Of a stretch of DNA of 64,000 nt, positions 35,755 to 48,550 are shown in pieces. The translations under genes were made by a program, and so were the position numbers. This DNA comes from Sepiola atlantica (lineage: Eukaryota; Mollusca; Cephalopoda; Sepiida; Sepiolidae). Positions within the stretch are counted from its first letter, which is position 1. The number at the start of each line of letters is the position of its first letter. The stretch is from the NCBI GenBank assembly GCA_963556195.1, contig OY744523.1, positions 79,174,445 through 79,238,444 of the forward strand, written 5' to 3'. Under the pieces are notes generated by a model. The model saw nothing but the letters and a program-made list of their open reading frames with translations, was not told the DNA's origin and did no database searches.

Positions 35755-36780
35755 ACTTAGTTTACCCCAAACAAGGCAAGTTGCCACTGTAGACGTAAGA
35801 GGCTACTGAGAATTAGGGGGAAAATTTTAGGGATCATCCTAAATTAGGAGCTGTGCAGCAAGATCCCTGTTCACATTAGTTTTAAATTTCTGCATATCGG
35901 GAAAACAGGGGAGCAAGGAGGGAGTTCCAAAGGTTGGCAGCTCGAGAAAAGAAGCTATTGGAGTAGAAAGCTCTCCGGCATCTAAGGACTTCAACAGTGA
36001 ATGGATGGGATTTAGCTGATTATCGAGTTATTTGAATGTATTTACGTCGAGGAGGTACCAGATCAGCAAGTTCATTGAAGCACATTCCATTGAAGTACTT
36101 GTAAAACAAGCACAAGGAGACAACATTGTGGCGATGGGACAGGGGCTGGAGCTTGGTGGATAGTGAGGGACCTATTAGATTAGCAACCCTTTTTTTTTAC
36201 CTTGTCTAAGAGGGACAGACTAGTGGACAGTGCACCAGCCCAGATGTGACAACAATACTCCATGTATATAGGATACTGTCAGGTGTGAAAAGTTTTATAG
36301 CACGGTAGAGGGAGCCCACTTTCTTTGCAGCAGCCTTGGTAAAGTCTTCTATGTATTTGTTCCTGTGAATGTTAGGTCGAGGTGTTTGAACATTGGCCTC
36401 TCAGGTAGAGTGTTATTTGCCATGGCAATCGATGGTTGAAGAGGTTTCTTGTAGTTGTTGAATGAAAGGAGCTTTGTCTTAGCAGCATTAAATGTTACCA
36501 TCCATTTATGACCCCATTCCACTACAGAGTGGAGGTCACTTTCTAAGGATTCAGCCATTGCCTCAGATATGTGCGCGTCGATTTTAACCACATGATGAGT
36601 GTAGAGCGTGGTGTCGTCAGCAAATATACCCATCTCAGACACAATGTCATCATGGAGGTCGTTTATGAAGTTCAGGAACAATAAAGGTCCAAGGATCGAT
36701 CCCTGGGTACACCTGCATTTATATCATTTTTTGATGAACGAGCATCGAGGACAACCTGGATCTTTTTGGTGTCCTTAACA
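35755..36780 (-). mobile_element. LINE copy (Jockey/CR1-like), 5'-truncated, nested in an older RT element
   Basis: The reverse strand carries the family 3' UTR (end 35757-35870, complement of CTTGTTTGGGGTAAACTAAG), the C-terminus at 35880-36200 and, at 36681-36349, MGIFADDTTLYTHHVVKIDA with the FADD catalytic box of reverse transcriptase. KTKLLSFNNYKKPLQPSIA follows. A deletion near 36270 removes part of the post-catalytic region, and the copy stops near 36780 within the RT. It separates two parts of another RT element (34080-35480 and 37720-38950). Confidence 0.85.
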
Positions 36781-36789
36781 GTTTTTCCC

Positions 36790-37715
36790 AGGCTACTTCA
36801 AGTTAGATTACTATTTTCGGGGATGGGTAATTTATATTTTATGTGAAAAGAAAAAAAATGTCAGTGTTTTTCAAATTTGGTATGCGCAATATTGTGTGTC
36901 TCTATGCATATAAAATAGTTCCATCTTATAGAAAAAAGGCCACTCGTCAATATGGCGAGCTTAATATAGGATTTTGAGTTGTCTTTCATAACAAGGATCC
37001 AAGTTGAAAACTTTAGTGAATCAAGTACTAAAAAAATATTTCCCCCATTATCAAATTTTGTTTCTGTCTGTTTTTACATGGTGCAAATCTGATTTTTTTT
37101 ATTGATTTACTATTAAAAGAAAAATCTAGTGAATCATATTAAGGAGATTCAATATGTTAGCTGTTAAAATTAATTTTATATAAACGGTCTAATTTGCACT
37201 TCTGTGTCATTTTTCACGTTTTTTGAGAGGTAATGGCATTTTGCCCAATGTTTAGGCTGGTTTGATCTAATAAAGTTATTGCTTCCATTATGATTAATTT
37301 TCATTTAGCACAAGATGACATTACATTTGTAAGGATTTTCCACTTGTTCAAAGCCGCCATTTTTAGTTATAAACAGAAAATTGAGTTCTGGGCCAAAAGC
37401 ACACAAGACGGAACATTTTCTAATTTCCAACAAACTTTGAGTGGTCATAATTCGAGGGTTAATTGTGCTACAAAAATAAATTTGGTATCATTGTTTGTTT
37501 TGCAAAGATCCATGTTCCCACGTTAAATGATTTTAGATATAATGAAAATAAAATGTTGGTTTGTGATGCATACTTATTGATACACTGTTGCATTCGTTCA
37601 ATATGAGATAGGGTACTCTCATATACTTGCAAAGGCCACAAAAGACAGGATAGAAAGCTTCAGTCTGATGGGCAGATGCATTTTGGTACCCTGATGCAGT
37701 GGAATTGTGTAAAGA
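36790..37715. other. No supported gene
   Basis: AT-rich. The forward frame 37290-37526 (78 residues) has no recognised domain. The segment lies between LINE pieces and may be part of the older element or another insertion. Confidence 0.45.
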
Positions 37716-37719
37716 CAAC

Positions 37720-38950
37720 TATTACTGGCTTTATTTTGACTGTTGGGATCATGTCAATGTTGAAGTGGATCATCTTGACACTATCTCCGGCTATTCTTTG
37801 GTTTTGGTTTCTTGCCCATGTGAACAGATTGTAGTGTCATTACGATAGGTCATCAGCAGCAACCTTGGATGGGACGAGAATAGCTCTGAAAGGAGGAAAG
37901 ATCAGTTATTCTTTAGGCATCACACCTCTCATCTTGTTGGCTGGAGATCGTAATATAAGTTCGATGGCCAGGACAATGAGAAGCGTCAAAATCACACAGT
38001 CCATCATGATGCTGACTGCTTTCCACATGATGGTGTTATTTTGAACAGATGATGGCTGAATCGAAATAGTTCATTATGATTTCCTCTTACAAGGGAAGTT
38101 GAAAAAGTCAAAGACCATTTGAATTAAATGGTGTGTAACTGATCCGTATGCATTGGCAGCATCAAGCCAAATTACATGTCGCTCTGTTTTAGCCTTTTGG
38201 GCTGACAATATTAAGTTCCAGGAAAGCCAGGTTTTTGGAGAGGCAACTTATGTCATGGTAACCTATCAGGTGAGCAAGAACTTCAAAAAATAGTTTCCCC
38301 TTTACATTTAAGAAAGATATATGGTGATACTTTGCAATGCCTTTTACTCCATTTCAATCACATAGAGCCGAGTAGAGTCGTTTTCATTTAAACCAGTTCA
38401 ATGGGTGATGTACTCTCCCTCCTCATTAAAGTCACCCTGAAGGCAGTCCGTGTTGTACTGTTCGTAATTTATGTAAAATTCTTGTTTTTCGAAGATATCA
38501 CTCCAACTTTCCAGAAAGTCACTTTGTCTTTCTTAAGTCATCTTTCTTTCCAGAGAGACTAAATATTCAATATTTAACATACAACATGTGATAGCATGCG
38601 TGATCCCTCATCACTGTGGTAACAGTTTTGATGGCTACAGTATTTTGCGTTAAAACAACTGTCGTTTGATGTCATGTAAAGCCGAGAAACATTTTTCTGT
38701 GTGCCTTTTACTGTTGGGCCCCTAAATTCTTGGCTTGCTTAAAATTTATCCAGCGTACTGACATTCTCAAATCCTCTTATCACTTTTGACAATAAATAAA
38801 ATCCGATACATAGTTTCTTCAGTTTTTATCTTGTCAGAAGTGTGGCTGTTGCAAGGTTATCTCTAAAAACGTCGTCTAAATCCGAAATCAGCCTTTGAAA
38901 AAATGGTAAAGATTGCATTTTGGATTCTATCAGAGACTTCGATTTTAGTC
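37720..38950 (-). mobile_element. Catalytic part of the third RT family, degraded
   Basis: On the reverse strand near 38210-38120 is RHVIWLDAANAYGSVTHHLI, containing the first RT catalytic aspartate block (WLD.ANAYGS). Near 38010-37900 is MMDCVILTLLIVLAIELILR with SPANKMRGVM. Closer to 37830, a damaged stretch follows where the second catalytic (MDDL-type) block should lie, then LFTWARNQNQRIAGDSVK. Order and strand agree with the fragment at 34080-35480, so I read both as one old element split by a younger LINE. Confidence 0.65.
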
Positions 38951-38996
38951 GAGAGAAAACACTCCACCTTTTTCCTTGAAACCCATTTCATCCAGG

Positions 38997-39022
38997 AAAT
39001 CCCATGATATATATATATATAT
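38997..39022. repeat. (TA)n microsatellite
   Basis: A short TATATATATA tract within a forward frame (38976-39329, 117 codons) that has no recognised domain. I do not call that frame a gene. Confidence 0.8.
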
Positions 39023-39389
39023 AATCAACCAGCATATCCCATCCAAAATTAGACAGGGTAGACCTGGTTCATTGTGCCACATTTCTGTTTTTGCCTGGGA
39101 ATCTGCCATTGGCGGCCAACATTTAGCTGATAATGATTGTTATGCTAGTAAATATAAAATAGTGGTTCAAGGTATTGCACAGGACCGATTCCGTTTCTCA
39201 TTTGGAAATCAATCTCTATTGTCTTACGCAAGCACTCCCTTTGTAAACAGAAAAACTTTGTTAGCTGATTGGTTCTTTTTGGGGAAAGTTAGTGGTCCTT
39301 TTTGGGTGGGAGGTGGTGCTTTAAACTAATGCTTTTTTAAACGATATATATAAGGAATTATTAGAGTTGATGAACCAAAATATTTAACA

Positions 39390-39390
39390 T

Positions 39391-39438
<48 letters not shown>
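39390..39438. repeat. (ATT)n-(TA)n compound microsatellite
   Basis: About five ATT units run directly into about sixteen TA units. Confidence 0.92.
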
Positions 39439-39441
<3 letters not shown>

Positions 39442-39864
39442 GAAGATATTGCTCTTCTTGTTACCGGCGACCATCTCAACCACATAATTGAACATTTCAC
39501 CTTTTTCCTGATTGAAAAAATATTAATTTCTCAGTGACTGACGCCCATCTTCTCCAAAAAGATAAGTAATTTAAAAAAAAAATTAATTCACAGCGACTTT
39601 GTTCATACCACACCAAAATATCATCCCTTTTCATGCCAACATCTTGACAATTTTTAATTTACTTTGTTCCCAAACTAGAACATTATCTCTTTTCCCCACC
39701 ATTATCTCGTTTATTCTCTCCTGTTCTTATTGTGCCTGTTTTATTAATATCCCTCTTAATAAATTATATATTTTTCACAATCTTCTATGTCATTGCTGTT
39801 TATTCTGTATATACATGTATGCATGTGTATGTATTAGAGTTGGCTAGTAAGACAATGTGAATTT

Positions 39865-40235
39865 TGGTATCTGGTTTTTTTTTTTTTAGCTTCATACCTC
39901 AGTTTCCAGTTTTATTTCGCTTTTTTATTTAAATATTTTTCTAAATAAGGAAGCTATTCATTCACTTGTGTGCTGATGATTAGTTATTAATCTACATCTC
40001 ATTGAATTCACTCGTGTTACTATTTCAATAAGGGGGTGGTCAATTTGTGACTCAATCATTTTCTGATTTAATGAATTAACTGTCAACATTCTATTATTCA
40101 GTTGTTTATTTTCGACTATAACATCTTAAAACAGTGATCATGATGAAAGATTTTATGAAAGATAAACTTTGTATCTTCGTTCTGTTCTAATTCTTTAACC
40201 ACCCTAATTTGGCATGATTTTTTTCTGAGGAAAAA
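39865..40235 (-). mobile_element. Non-autonomous hAT-derived repeat, reverse copy
   Basis: Colinear with 26423-26790 and, in reverse, with 43080-43375 and 50230-50530. It shares GGTTAAAGAATTAGAACAGA, CTTTCATCATGATCACTG and the CACAAGTGAATGAATAGC block when read on the reverse strand. It has no coding capacity. Confidence 0.75.
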
Positions 40236-41121
40236 GCAGAAAACAAGGAAAGAAATTGGCGAGAAGTTCAGACTTTGATGTAAATTAACCATGCACTCTT
40301 TTGATATGCTTTTTCATAAAATAATAATTTTTTTCTATTTTTGTTTTTTAATTATGACACAATTAACTTTAAAATGACATTAAAATTGGTAAGATTTTAA
40401 AATTCAATTGAATGAAACATACTAAAAAAAATGAGTGCAGTTTGCGATTTTTACAAATTAGCTGTACCTATCCGGCGTTCCCTGGAATTCTTTTTAATTT
40501 CATTTTAGTTTCGCTTAAAAATTATTTTTCTAAAAGTTCTAAATTGGAAGTTAAATTTAATAATTATGTCATCGTTTGGTCCAGAAATTATTGATTGAAC
40601 AAAATTGTTATAAAATTATAACTAATGATGTTAAGACAACATTGTTTTTTATATGAGGATTTCTTTGACAGTTTAAATACTTCGAAATGTCTTTCAAATG
40701 TTGAAGGGTTACAAAGTAATTATTTTTTCAAATATTAGCAAAAGATAAAATGTTGACTTGTAAATTATTTTTTTAAATATGATTTTGAAAAATTTTGTTT
40801 TATTTTACGTGATTGCATTTTTCATTTTAGTAAGTATTCAATATTAATAGTAAATAATAAAAAATAATTCAATGTGTAATCATCAAAGATAAAGAGCATT
40901 TCTTATGGAAAATTGTAAAAATATTTAGCGTTCTCTGACAGAATAAAACCTGCATTCATCGCCTGAGCAATCTGGTGTGTTATCCATTTTCCAACTGCAT
41001 CAGTTTTGATACAATATTATAAAAAAATTTAATATAAAAATATACAACTTTTGTCAGGTGAGCTTTTGTTCTACATCACCTGCCAAAAAACGTTATTATT
41101 CAACTATTTATTTTTGTTTTG

Positions 41122-41122
<1 letters not shown>

Positions 41123-41158
<36 letters not shown>
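41123..41158. repeat. (TA)n microsatellite
   Basis: About 18 TA units followed by CATGTATA. Confidence 0.95.
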
Positions 41159-41165
<7 letters not shown>

Positions 41166-42364
41166 ATTTCTAAAAAATTTTGACGCAATCGAAAAATACT
41201 GATGTTCTTTAGATTAGGGGCACAGATGAACTGACGTTTGCCAAAATTAGTACGTTATTGACAATTTAAAGGCTTCAAAATGAGTTTTGAACACAATGTT
41301 TGGTCATTAAATTATTAATCTATCCAAATCGTTTCATTTTATGCGATTTAAAAATAATTTAAAGTATAATTAGGTCAAATAACGTTAAAATTTTGTAGTT
41401 TTTAAAAAATGTAGAGATTAGTCAAATCTCTCTCTCGATTAGCCAATCAAAATGCTTAAATAAAAAAGAACCGGTGCATACAAATAATGTCTTATTAAAT
41501 AAAATCCGAATTTTAATGAGTGACATGAAAAATAAAGTATTGATAGGATTAATATTAAAATCGATAAAATCAATGAGAAATAAAATGCATGTTTATATCA
41601 AAACAGAATTGTATTTTTTAAAAAATCCGAGAAACTCTATTTTATATATTAGATATTTTGTGTTAAAATATATTTTCTTTTGAATTTTGATTTTGTTACT
41701 TTTTAAAGTTTATTTATTGAACTATTAAAACATTTAAGACAATTCTAATGCCCAAGAGCTAAAGTTTACATTTATGTCGTATTGCTTATTTTAATTTTAT
41801 TTAGGGGATTTTATCATAATGAATCTAATATTATCATTTTCATGATAAAAGTATATGAGAAGGGCACGCACCGTTAGAGAAGTATGTTTAATATTTGTCC
41901 AAAGTAAATTTTAACGAGTCTCGAATTAATATTACAGCAGATATCTCTCTTTTACTTATCATTTTATCTCCACCGAATTCTAGAAGATGAACTAAAAGAA
42001 ATATTAAAATAAATGTTTTTCAATGAAAATAGAAAACATTGTGTTTGCAAATATGACATTTCAAACACGGCCTGTCCTGTACAATAAACGCTCCATATAC
42101 TTTTTAACTTTGAATTAAAGTTTAATAACAAAACTTTTGAATATATTCTCAACTGAAAAAATCTCATTTATTAACAATTTGCTCCTCACGTCCGAACATC
42201 ACCAGAAGCGACGCTCAAATTAATCCCAGGCGACTGGTGAAAAAAAGTCTAAAAATGCAAATAGCAAAAAACTAAGTAAAAACGCAAAAAATCACTCGCA
42301 CGTTATTCTGCAGTTTTGAAAAAACAAATAGAAACAAAATTCGTCGAGATTAGTTATTAAAAAA

Positions 42365-42366
<2 letters not shown>

Positions 42367-42401
<35 letters not shown>
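42367..42401. repeat. (TG)n microsatellite
   Basis: About 17 GT units, a potential Z-DNA tract, ending in GGTGGAACC. Confidence 0.95.
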
Positions 42402-42402
<1 letters not shown>

Positions 42403-43079
42403 TGGAACCGTAAGCCTAAGTTGGAGGGTGATTGTCAATCGGATTAGGGTAAGCTTGTTTTTTTTTATTATGTTTTAAGCCTGAAATTCGACAGCAAGTC
42501 TCTGCAAATTTGTCGTCCATTTTGAAAAGTATGCTGGCTTAATAAAAGTGACGATAAGAAATGCATAGATAATAAATCTTACAATAAGTAAACAAGCGTG
42601 AAAATTATATAGAAAAATAGAAAAGTATATCCTTTTGTGTTTGGTAACAGTCATTTGTTTTTATTTTTCACCCATTCTTTTCTTGTTAACTATACTGCAC
42701 AATCGCCATTGGTTATAGTTTTATAACAATTTGCTTCAATTAATAATTGATATAATAAACGATACTGTAGTAATACTGAAATTTAACTTTCAAAATCATT
42801 TTACAATCCTCCAAAACAAACAGTCAAACAACAACAAAAACCGCTTCTGGGCAACGTTGGTTAGTTACGGCTAGTTTACAACATAATTTCAAACTGCACT
42901 AATAATTTTTTTATTTTTGTTTTAAAGTAAATTTTACCATAATTAAAAACAACACAAAAACTAGCACTTATTACCCGAAAGAAGCATATCAAAACACTGC
43001 ATGGTTCATTTACTTCAAAACTCTTGCCAATTGCTTTTTTATTTTTATTTTACGTATGACTCCCCCCCCCCAAAAAGCA

Positions 43080-43375
43080 TAAGTGTGTTAAAGAATTAGA
43101 ACTGAACAACAAAGATTCAGTTTTATTCTTTTATGAAATCTTTCATCATTGTAACTGTTTTAAGAAGTGAACATGAATCCTAGAAGTTTTATTTCAACAG
43201 TTAACCCATCAAATAAGAAGAACGATTGAGTCAGTCACAAACTTGACCACATCTGTATTGAAATAGTGGCAATAATTCAATGAGATAATCACTCATCATC
43301 GTCACATAAGAAAATGAATGACTTTCTTAAGAAGGAAAATAAATACTAAATAAAAAAAAAACAGAAACTGAAAAT
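43080..43375 (+). mobile_element. Non-autonomous hAT-derived repeat, forward copy
   Basis: Same orientation as the hAT element right half at 50230-50530. It shares GTTAAAGAATTAGA, TCAGTTTTATTCTT, GAAATCTTTCAT, CAACAGTTAAC and AAGAAAATGAATGACTT-type blocks in order. It lies a few hundred bases before the forward LINE copy. Confidence 0.72.
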
Positions 43376-43399
43376 GTTAATTATATATTTTCAATTCAT

Positions 43400-43680
43400 A
43401 CAATATTTTATTGTTATTGTGCTATTTGGAGGCAACACCAAACTGCTTTAGGAGCTCCACTCCGGATTTTTCTTAAAGTTTTACCACAAAGCAGCAGAGA
43501 TTTGAAATCAGGGGTTTGCCTTCCACTAGGTGGACTGCCTTCCAAAGCTGATGAGCTCCACCTACCCAAAGCAACTGGTGATGCTGCCAATAACCCGCCT
43601 TCACCCCTTCTGTCAGTAGAAGCAGGTCTGCTGGGAGTATATCTAAGCCAGGCAAGCAGGCCAAGAGCTGGACAAAGCAC
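43400..43680. other. Unrecognised GC-richer segment 5' of the LINE junction
   Basis: About 280 bp stand out from the AT-rich surroundings and carry overlapping open frames on both strands (43414-43763 reverse, 43502-43690 forward). I do not recognise the proteins. The boundary with the LINE is sharp at about 43680 (GTGGGCCTGATTTTA). It could be an exon-like fragment, another repeat, or an unidentified element. Confidence 0.35.
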
Positions 43681-45020
43681 GTGGGCCTGATTTTATACAA
43701 ATGCCTTGTCGAATCTTGCTTCCCGGATAGCTGGAAAATTGCCTTTGTGGTACCAGTCTTCAAGAATTCTGGAGATAGAACTGACCCTCAGAATTTTCAC
43801 CCGATCAATCTACTCCAGCTCTTCGCTAAAATCTTTGAATCCTTAATCAATCTAGCTATAGTCCGTCACCTTGTTAATGCTAAACTTCTTCCTGACCATC
43901 AGTATGGGTTAAGGCAACACAGTCTACTGCGGATATCCTAAGGGTCATCTCAGAACGCATATACTATACACTGAACAAGGCAGGTAAAGCTAGAGCGGTA
44001 GTGCTTGATATATCCAAAGCCTTTGACAAGGTCTGGAATAAAGATATTCTCAAAATTAATTCATATGGTATTACTGGACGAATATTTAATATAATTAGAT
44101 CCTTCCTATCCAAAAGAAAGATCCAGGTTCTCCTCGATGGCCGTTAACCCAAACAACATGACATAAATGCAAGTGTACCCCAGGGATCGATCCTTGGACC
44201 TTTATTGTTCCTGATGACATTGTGTCTGAGATGGGTATATTTGCTGATGACATCACGCTCTACTCTCATCATGTGGGTAAAACGGACACGCACATATCCG
44301 AGGCAATGACTGAATCCTTAGAAAATGACCTCCAGGCTGTAGTGGAATGGGGTCATAAATGGTTGGTAACTTTTAATGCTGCTAAGACAAAGCTTCTTTC
44401 CTTCCACAACTACAAGAAACCTCTTCAACCACTGATTGTCATGGCAAATCACACCTACCTGAGAGTCCAACATTCAAACACCTCGGCCTAACATTTACAG
44501 GTAACATGAATTAGAACAAATACATAGAAGACATTACCAAGGCTGCTGCAAAGAAAGTGGGCTCCCTCTACCATGCTAGAAAACTTTTCACACCTGACAG
44601 TATCTCTACAAGGCCACCATCCACCCATGCATGAAGTATTATTGTCTTGTTTATCTTCGTGCTTGTTTTATAAGTACTTTAATGGAATGTGCTCCAATGA
44701 ACTTGCTGTTTTGGTGCCCCTTCGACGTAAATATACTCGACCATCCCGACAATCAGCTAAATCATATCCATTCACTGTTGAGGTCACCAGACGCTAGTGA
44801 GCCTTCTACTCAGCTTCTTTCATCAAGCTTGGAACTCCCTCTTTTATCCCTGTTTCCCCAATTGTACCGACATGCAGAAATTTAAAACTAATGTGAACAA
44901 GCATCTTGCTGCACAGCTCCTAATTTAGGATGACCCCCCAAAACTTTCACCCTAATTCTCAGTAGCCCCTTACGTCTACAGTGGCAACTTGCCTTGTTTG
45001 GGGTGTACTAAGTAAAAACA
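43681..45020 (+). mobile_element. LINE copy (Jockey/CR1-like) with RT motifs and 3' UTR
   Basis: The copy starts inside the RT with a small deletion relative to the 16955-19430 copy (GTGGGCCTGATTTTA joined directly to TACAAATGCCTTGTCGAATC). Blocks in order: SCFPDSWKIAFVVPVFKNSG and FHPINLLQLFAKIFESLI (43690-43860), LDISKAFDKVWN near 44005 (first catalytic Asp), VPQGSILGPL near 44175 and MGIFADDITLYSHHVGKTDT at 44231 (FADD box). KTKLLSFHNYKKPL and the CLFYKYFNGMCSNELAVLVP C-terminus (44660-44730) follow. The shared 3' UTR ends near 45010 with GCCTTGTTTGGGGTGTACTA. At least six frame breaks make it inactive. Confidence 0.88.
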
Positions 45021-45024
45021 AAAA

Positions 45025-45640
45025 AGTTGGCATTGAAATCGACAAGAGGGTTGGGAAAGCAGCTACGACCGGGGGTGGGGGGGGGGGTTCAACATTCAGT
45101 TAACTGACATGTATGCCCTTAAGGGAAAAATGTGATATTCTAAAAAGTACCTGGTACCTCTAAACAGAGGTATCATTCCTAAAATGTGGTAACCAAGTGA
45201 TTGTACCTGGTACTATTTTTGTAATTTAACTCTTGTAGTTCTTACTTTTAGACGATAAATATAATAAATAAAATTATTCTAATTGAGGATAGATTATTAT
45301 TTTGAATTCCATTGCATCTATTTGCATGCCACAGTTAAATGGGTCGGCCTGGGTCATCTATCTTCATTAAATTCTAAAATGATTTGATGTCTTGATTAAA
45401 AATTAATAGAAAGGCATGATGATGGAATTAAAGAAAAATTGAAATTCGGTAATTTTGAACAAGTAGTCAATTAAAAATTGATTTTAGAAGTGTGGGGGCT
45501 ATTTTTTAAATAACTGAAAATACTAGGGTCCAGATAAAACCCCATTATTACATCAATACTAGAGGTAAAAGGCACCCTCAAATATTTATGAATAAATATT
45601 TCTTTTAAATAAGTATTTTTGAAGATGCAAACATATTGAA
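45025..45640. other. No supported gene
   Basis: A guanine run at 45077-45087 lies close behind the LINE tail. The rest is AT-rich. Confidence 0.45.
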
Positions 45641-45649
45641 AATTTGAAG

Positions 45650-48550
45650 AAGTTGATAAACTAGACATTCCTGATCAAGTCGATGCGATTGATAGGAATG
45701 TAAAAATTGATGAGAGCTCTTGGCTGCAATTTTGTTCAGGTTACACACCTAATACACAAGTTTTTTTTTTTCAAATGATCCTTTCCAGTTGTTAGAAACT
45801 TTAGACTTTGTTTTACGGAATACTGCCCCGCATCACAACAAATGTAATAGTAATTTTAGAGTTTTTGGTGGTGTCTCCAATGTTAACAATTAATGACTTA
45901 AAATATTCCACTTCAATGAAAAACATTGAGGAACGAGCAGCAATTAAGGATGTCAGCTCATTACGTATTAATAACAAGTACCTGACACATAATCAGTTGT
46001 GCACTAAAATTGAGACCTTGACAAAACAAAAAACAATTGAAAGCTTTTGCCAAAAAATATTCTGAAAATTGAAAAACCCTGTCTTTCCATAAGCTTTTTG
46101 TAATAAGCATTGCTAATAATGACATTTTAAGACTCCATTCATTGGTTAAACTTGCATTAAGGAATAAGAGAGCCGTTGAATATATTCGAACGATAAAGAT
46201 CTGGCATTTTTAGTATTGAAGTTTCGTGGATCTTTGTTACTCAACATATTACCTCGGGCAAAATGTTTCCCTCGCACATCAGTTGCTTACCGAATGAATA
46301 AGAAATGCCCTCCCATCAAGATCTCAGTGTACATGTCTCTGACCGAATGCTCTAAAGCCAATTTTCACAAAGACTTATCTCAAAAATATTCTATTTCCAT
46401 TAAATGTGAAGAAACATATATAAATGGAAAAATCAGATATGATCCAAGGGTTAATTAATGAACCTGTTGAACTATGTTACCAACATTGTAATGAGGTTGG
46501 CAAAAAGTTTACTTCATTTGAAGATGCTGACTTGATCCAACAAAAGTTGGCTTCAGATGATGTCCATGTACCAAAAGAGTGATTGGTTGCTGGAGTCGCA
46601 TCTCTCACATCTCCAGATCCTTTTAACGTAATCCCCATCTGGCCATCTTGCCCAAAGAAAGACTTCTTTGGCATGGTTTAATTATATAGTGATATTTTCT
46701 CAAAGTTTGATGGATAACAATGGAGCTCCACCCCTCGACTTTTGCACGGATGGTGATGGGACAAGAAGACAGGCAATCAACTCTCTTATGAGTTTTTCAT
46801 TGAATTTGGAATCTCCTTAAGGAAAACGAATTGGAATGTTACCATTGGTAAATTAATGGTGGGCAAATTTAATGAATCATCAAATTTTGATGTTAAACAT
46901 TTAGTTAAAAGATGTTGGATCAACATTATTACAGTTATCATGACAATTCAGGAGGTAACATTGCTAAAATCAGATGTAAAGAAAGTATTTCAGGTTTCAA
47001 CTATTGATTCTCATGGTGTAGAAAATATTTATCCAAAGTGCAACTGCATGTGTATTGAAATTTGTGGATGCAATGCGATTACAACAGACAAAATAAATCT
47101 CATCTCATACAAACTTTATCAAATAAAAGACAACTTAAGGCTTCTTGCTCTAGTGTATGAAGGACTTCTTTGTTTGTATTCATATGTAGAATTTTCCCTT
47201 TCAAAATAAATTCAAATGATTTCAAAAGCTGCATATTCACTGTTATTTTTATTTCAACTTCCAAACTCAAATATTCTTCCATCTCAATTATATCACGATA
47301 TTCAATCTACATTTATGGATTCAGTGTTTTGCATAGCCAAGCTTCAAATAAAGTGGCCTGATTCTTGTGTATATTTTGTCCTTAATCGAACAGATATAGT
47401 TAAGCGATTTTTTTGGTAATCCCCGCTTAATGTATAAACACAATAATGTTTGATGCACTTGATCTGGTCTATTGTTCTAATGACATTTGCAAATGTGACA
47501 ATATTCTAACCCAGCATTCTGAATGGGTTAAGAAAGGATGAACATCCAAACGTGTTGCACTTGACTATTCAAACATCAAAGATTGGACTGGTGATCTTGT
47601 TGTCAGCAATGTGAATTTGGTAAAGAACTGGAAAATTGGACTACTAGAATTTCGAGATTGATGCTGATTTTGTAATCAATGCACTGGAAAAATCAAGAGT
47701 GACTCTGAAGAAGTCCAATTGAAAGCTGGTTGGTGTAAGCAAAAAATAATTGATCACAAGAAGAAGCAGCAACAAAGATGACCACACATGTAAGTGATGT
47801 GCATGTTCAAGATGAGGTGGATTCACTAGTAGAACTAATGATCCCAAGAGTCTCACCATATGATTGTATGGGGAAATGGTTCACAAAGCAACTGTACTGA
47901 AGTTGACTGCTTTAAATCCTTTATCTCGTGATCGACTTAGACTGATTCAGAGTCTAACAACATATCAGGACCAGAATAGTTATGTGGATTTAGACAATAT
48001 TGTCTGTTGGGGATCTGACAGTTATTAATCACAATGATGCACCCAAAGTAGGAAACATTTGTAAAATAAATAGCAGCGAAAATAAAATACAATTCCCACC
48101 ACAAAAGGAATTAGAGCAACCACATGTAACAATCAATGTCCAAATTCTTCAAGTAAAAGAATTTGATGACTTTATTTTGGGATGGAACTTTCATAAGATC
48201 TCCTGCTGAGGTGGCAGGCATCAATTGCTTTACAATAGAACCCCAAATATCCATGACCCCCCCCCCCCCTGCACACTCACACCCTACCCCAGAAAACATG
48301 CCTCGGTATTTCTTTAGTAAGGAGTTGGTGTTTGCTATTGGTAATCATACATTCCTTTCAAATGACGATGGAGAAAAACTAAAGTCTGCAATTCGCCTTC
48401 ATATTGCATTCCACAATATTCATGGGGAAATAAATATTACAAGGCAACGGATTTGTGGAGGAGATGGATGTATAATATCTCTAAAACAAACATCCCACAA
48501 AGGTAGTAAGAAATATTATTCACCCCAAAGTCAATACCGATACTTTTATC
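45650..48550 (+). pseudogene. Uncharacterised mobile-element-like gene (family B), 5' and central part
   Basis: Collinear forward fragments in changing frames: 45808-46065 (LRINNKYLTHNQLCTKIETL), 46216-46458, and about 46480-46560 in shifted frame (CNEVGKKFTSFEDADLIQQK). 46856-47209 contains DVKHLVKRCWINIITVI and VYEGLLCLYSYVEFSLSK, and 47216-47419 contains SKAAYSLLFLFQLP, LPSQLYHDIQSTFMD and FFW. 47420-47640 (WVKKG, LDYSNIKDWTGDLVV) and 48163-48540 (EVAGINCFTI, PRYFFSKEL) follow. From memory, long uncharacterised proteins in corals, hydra and fungi share the KHLIKRCW, QLYHD-Q-TF-DA-FC-AK and TD-ERFFGN-R blocks and end in a Cys/His finger. I know of no assigned reaction, and association with a transposon is likely but unproven. 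More than ten disablements are present. A hAT element splits it at 48550. Confidence 0.65.

Larger units (their letters stand above)
40240..43075. other. AT-rich intergenic DNA with two microsatellites
   Basis: A (TA)n tract at 41123-41158 and a (TG)n tract at 42367-42401 are clear. No gene is supported. The forward frame 41474-41683 and reverse frame 41964-42167 are lysine/isoleucine-rich products of AT-rich DNA. Confidence 0.6.

Noticed and set aside
38976..39329. 117-codon forward frame as a gene
   Set aside because: It begins in a TA microsatellite and has no recognised domain, neighbouring exon or conserved motif.
43681..45020. Active LINE copy
   Set aside because: Although catalytic RT blocks are visible, the frame changes several times and the 5' part, including the endonuclease, is missing.
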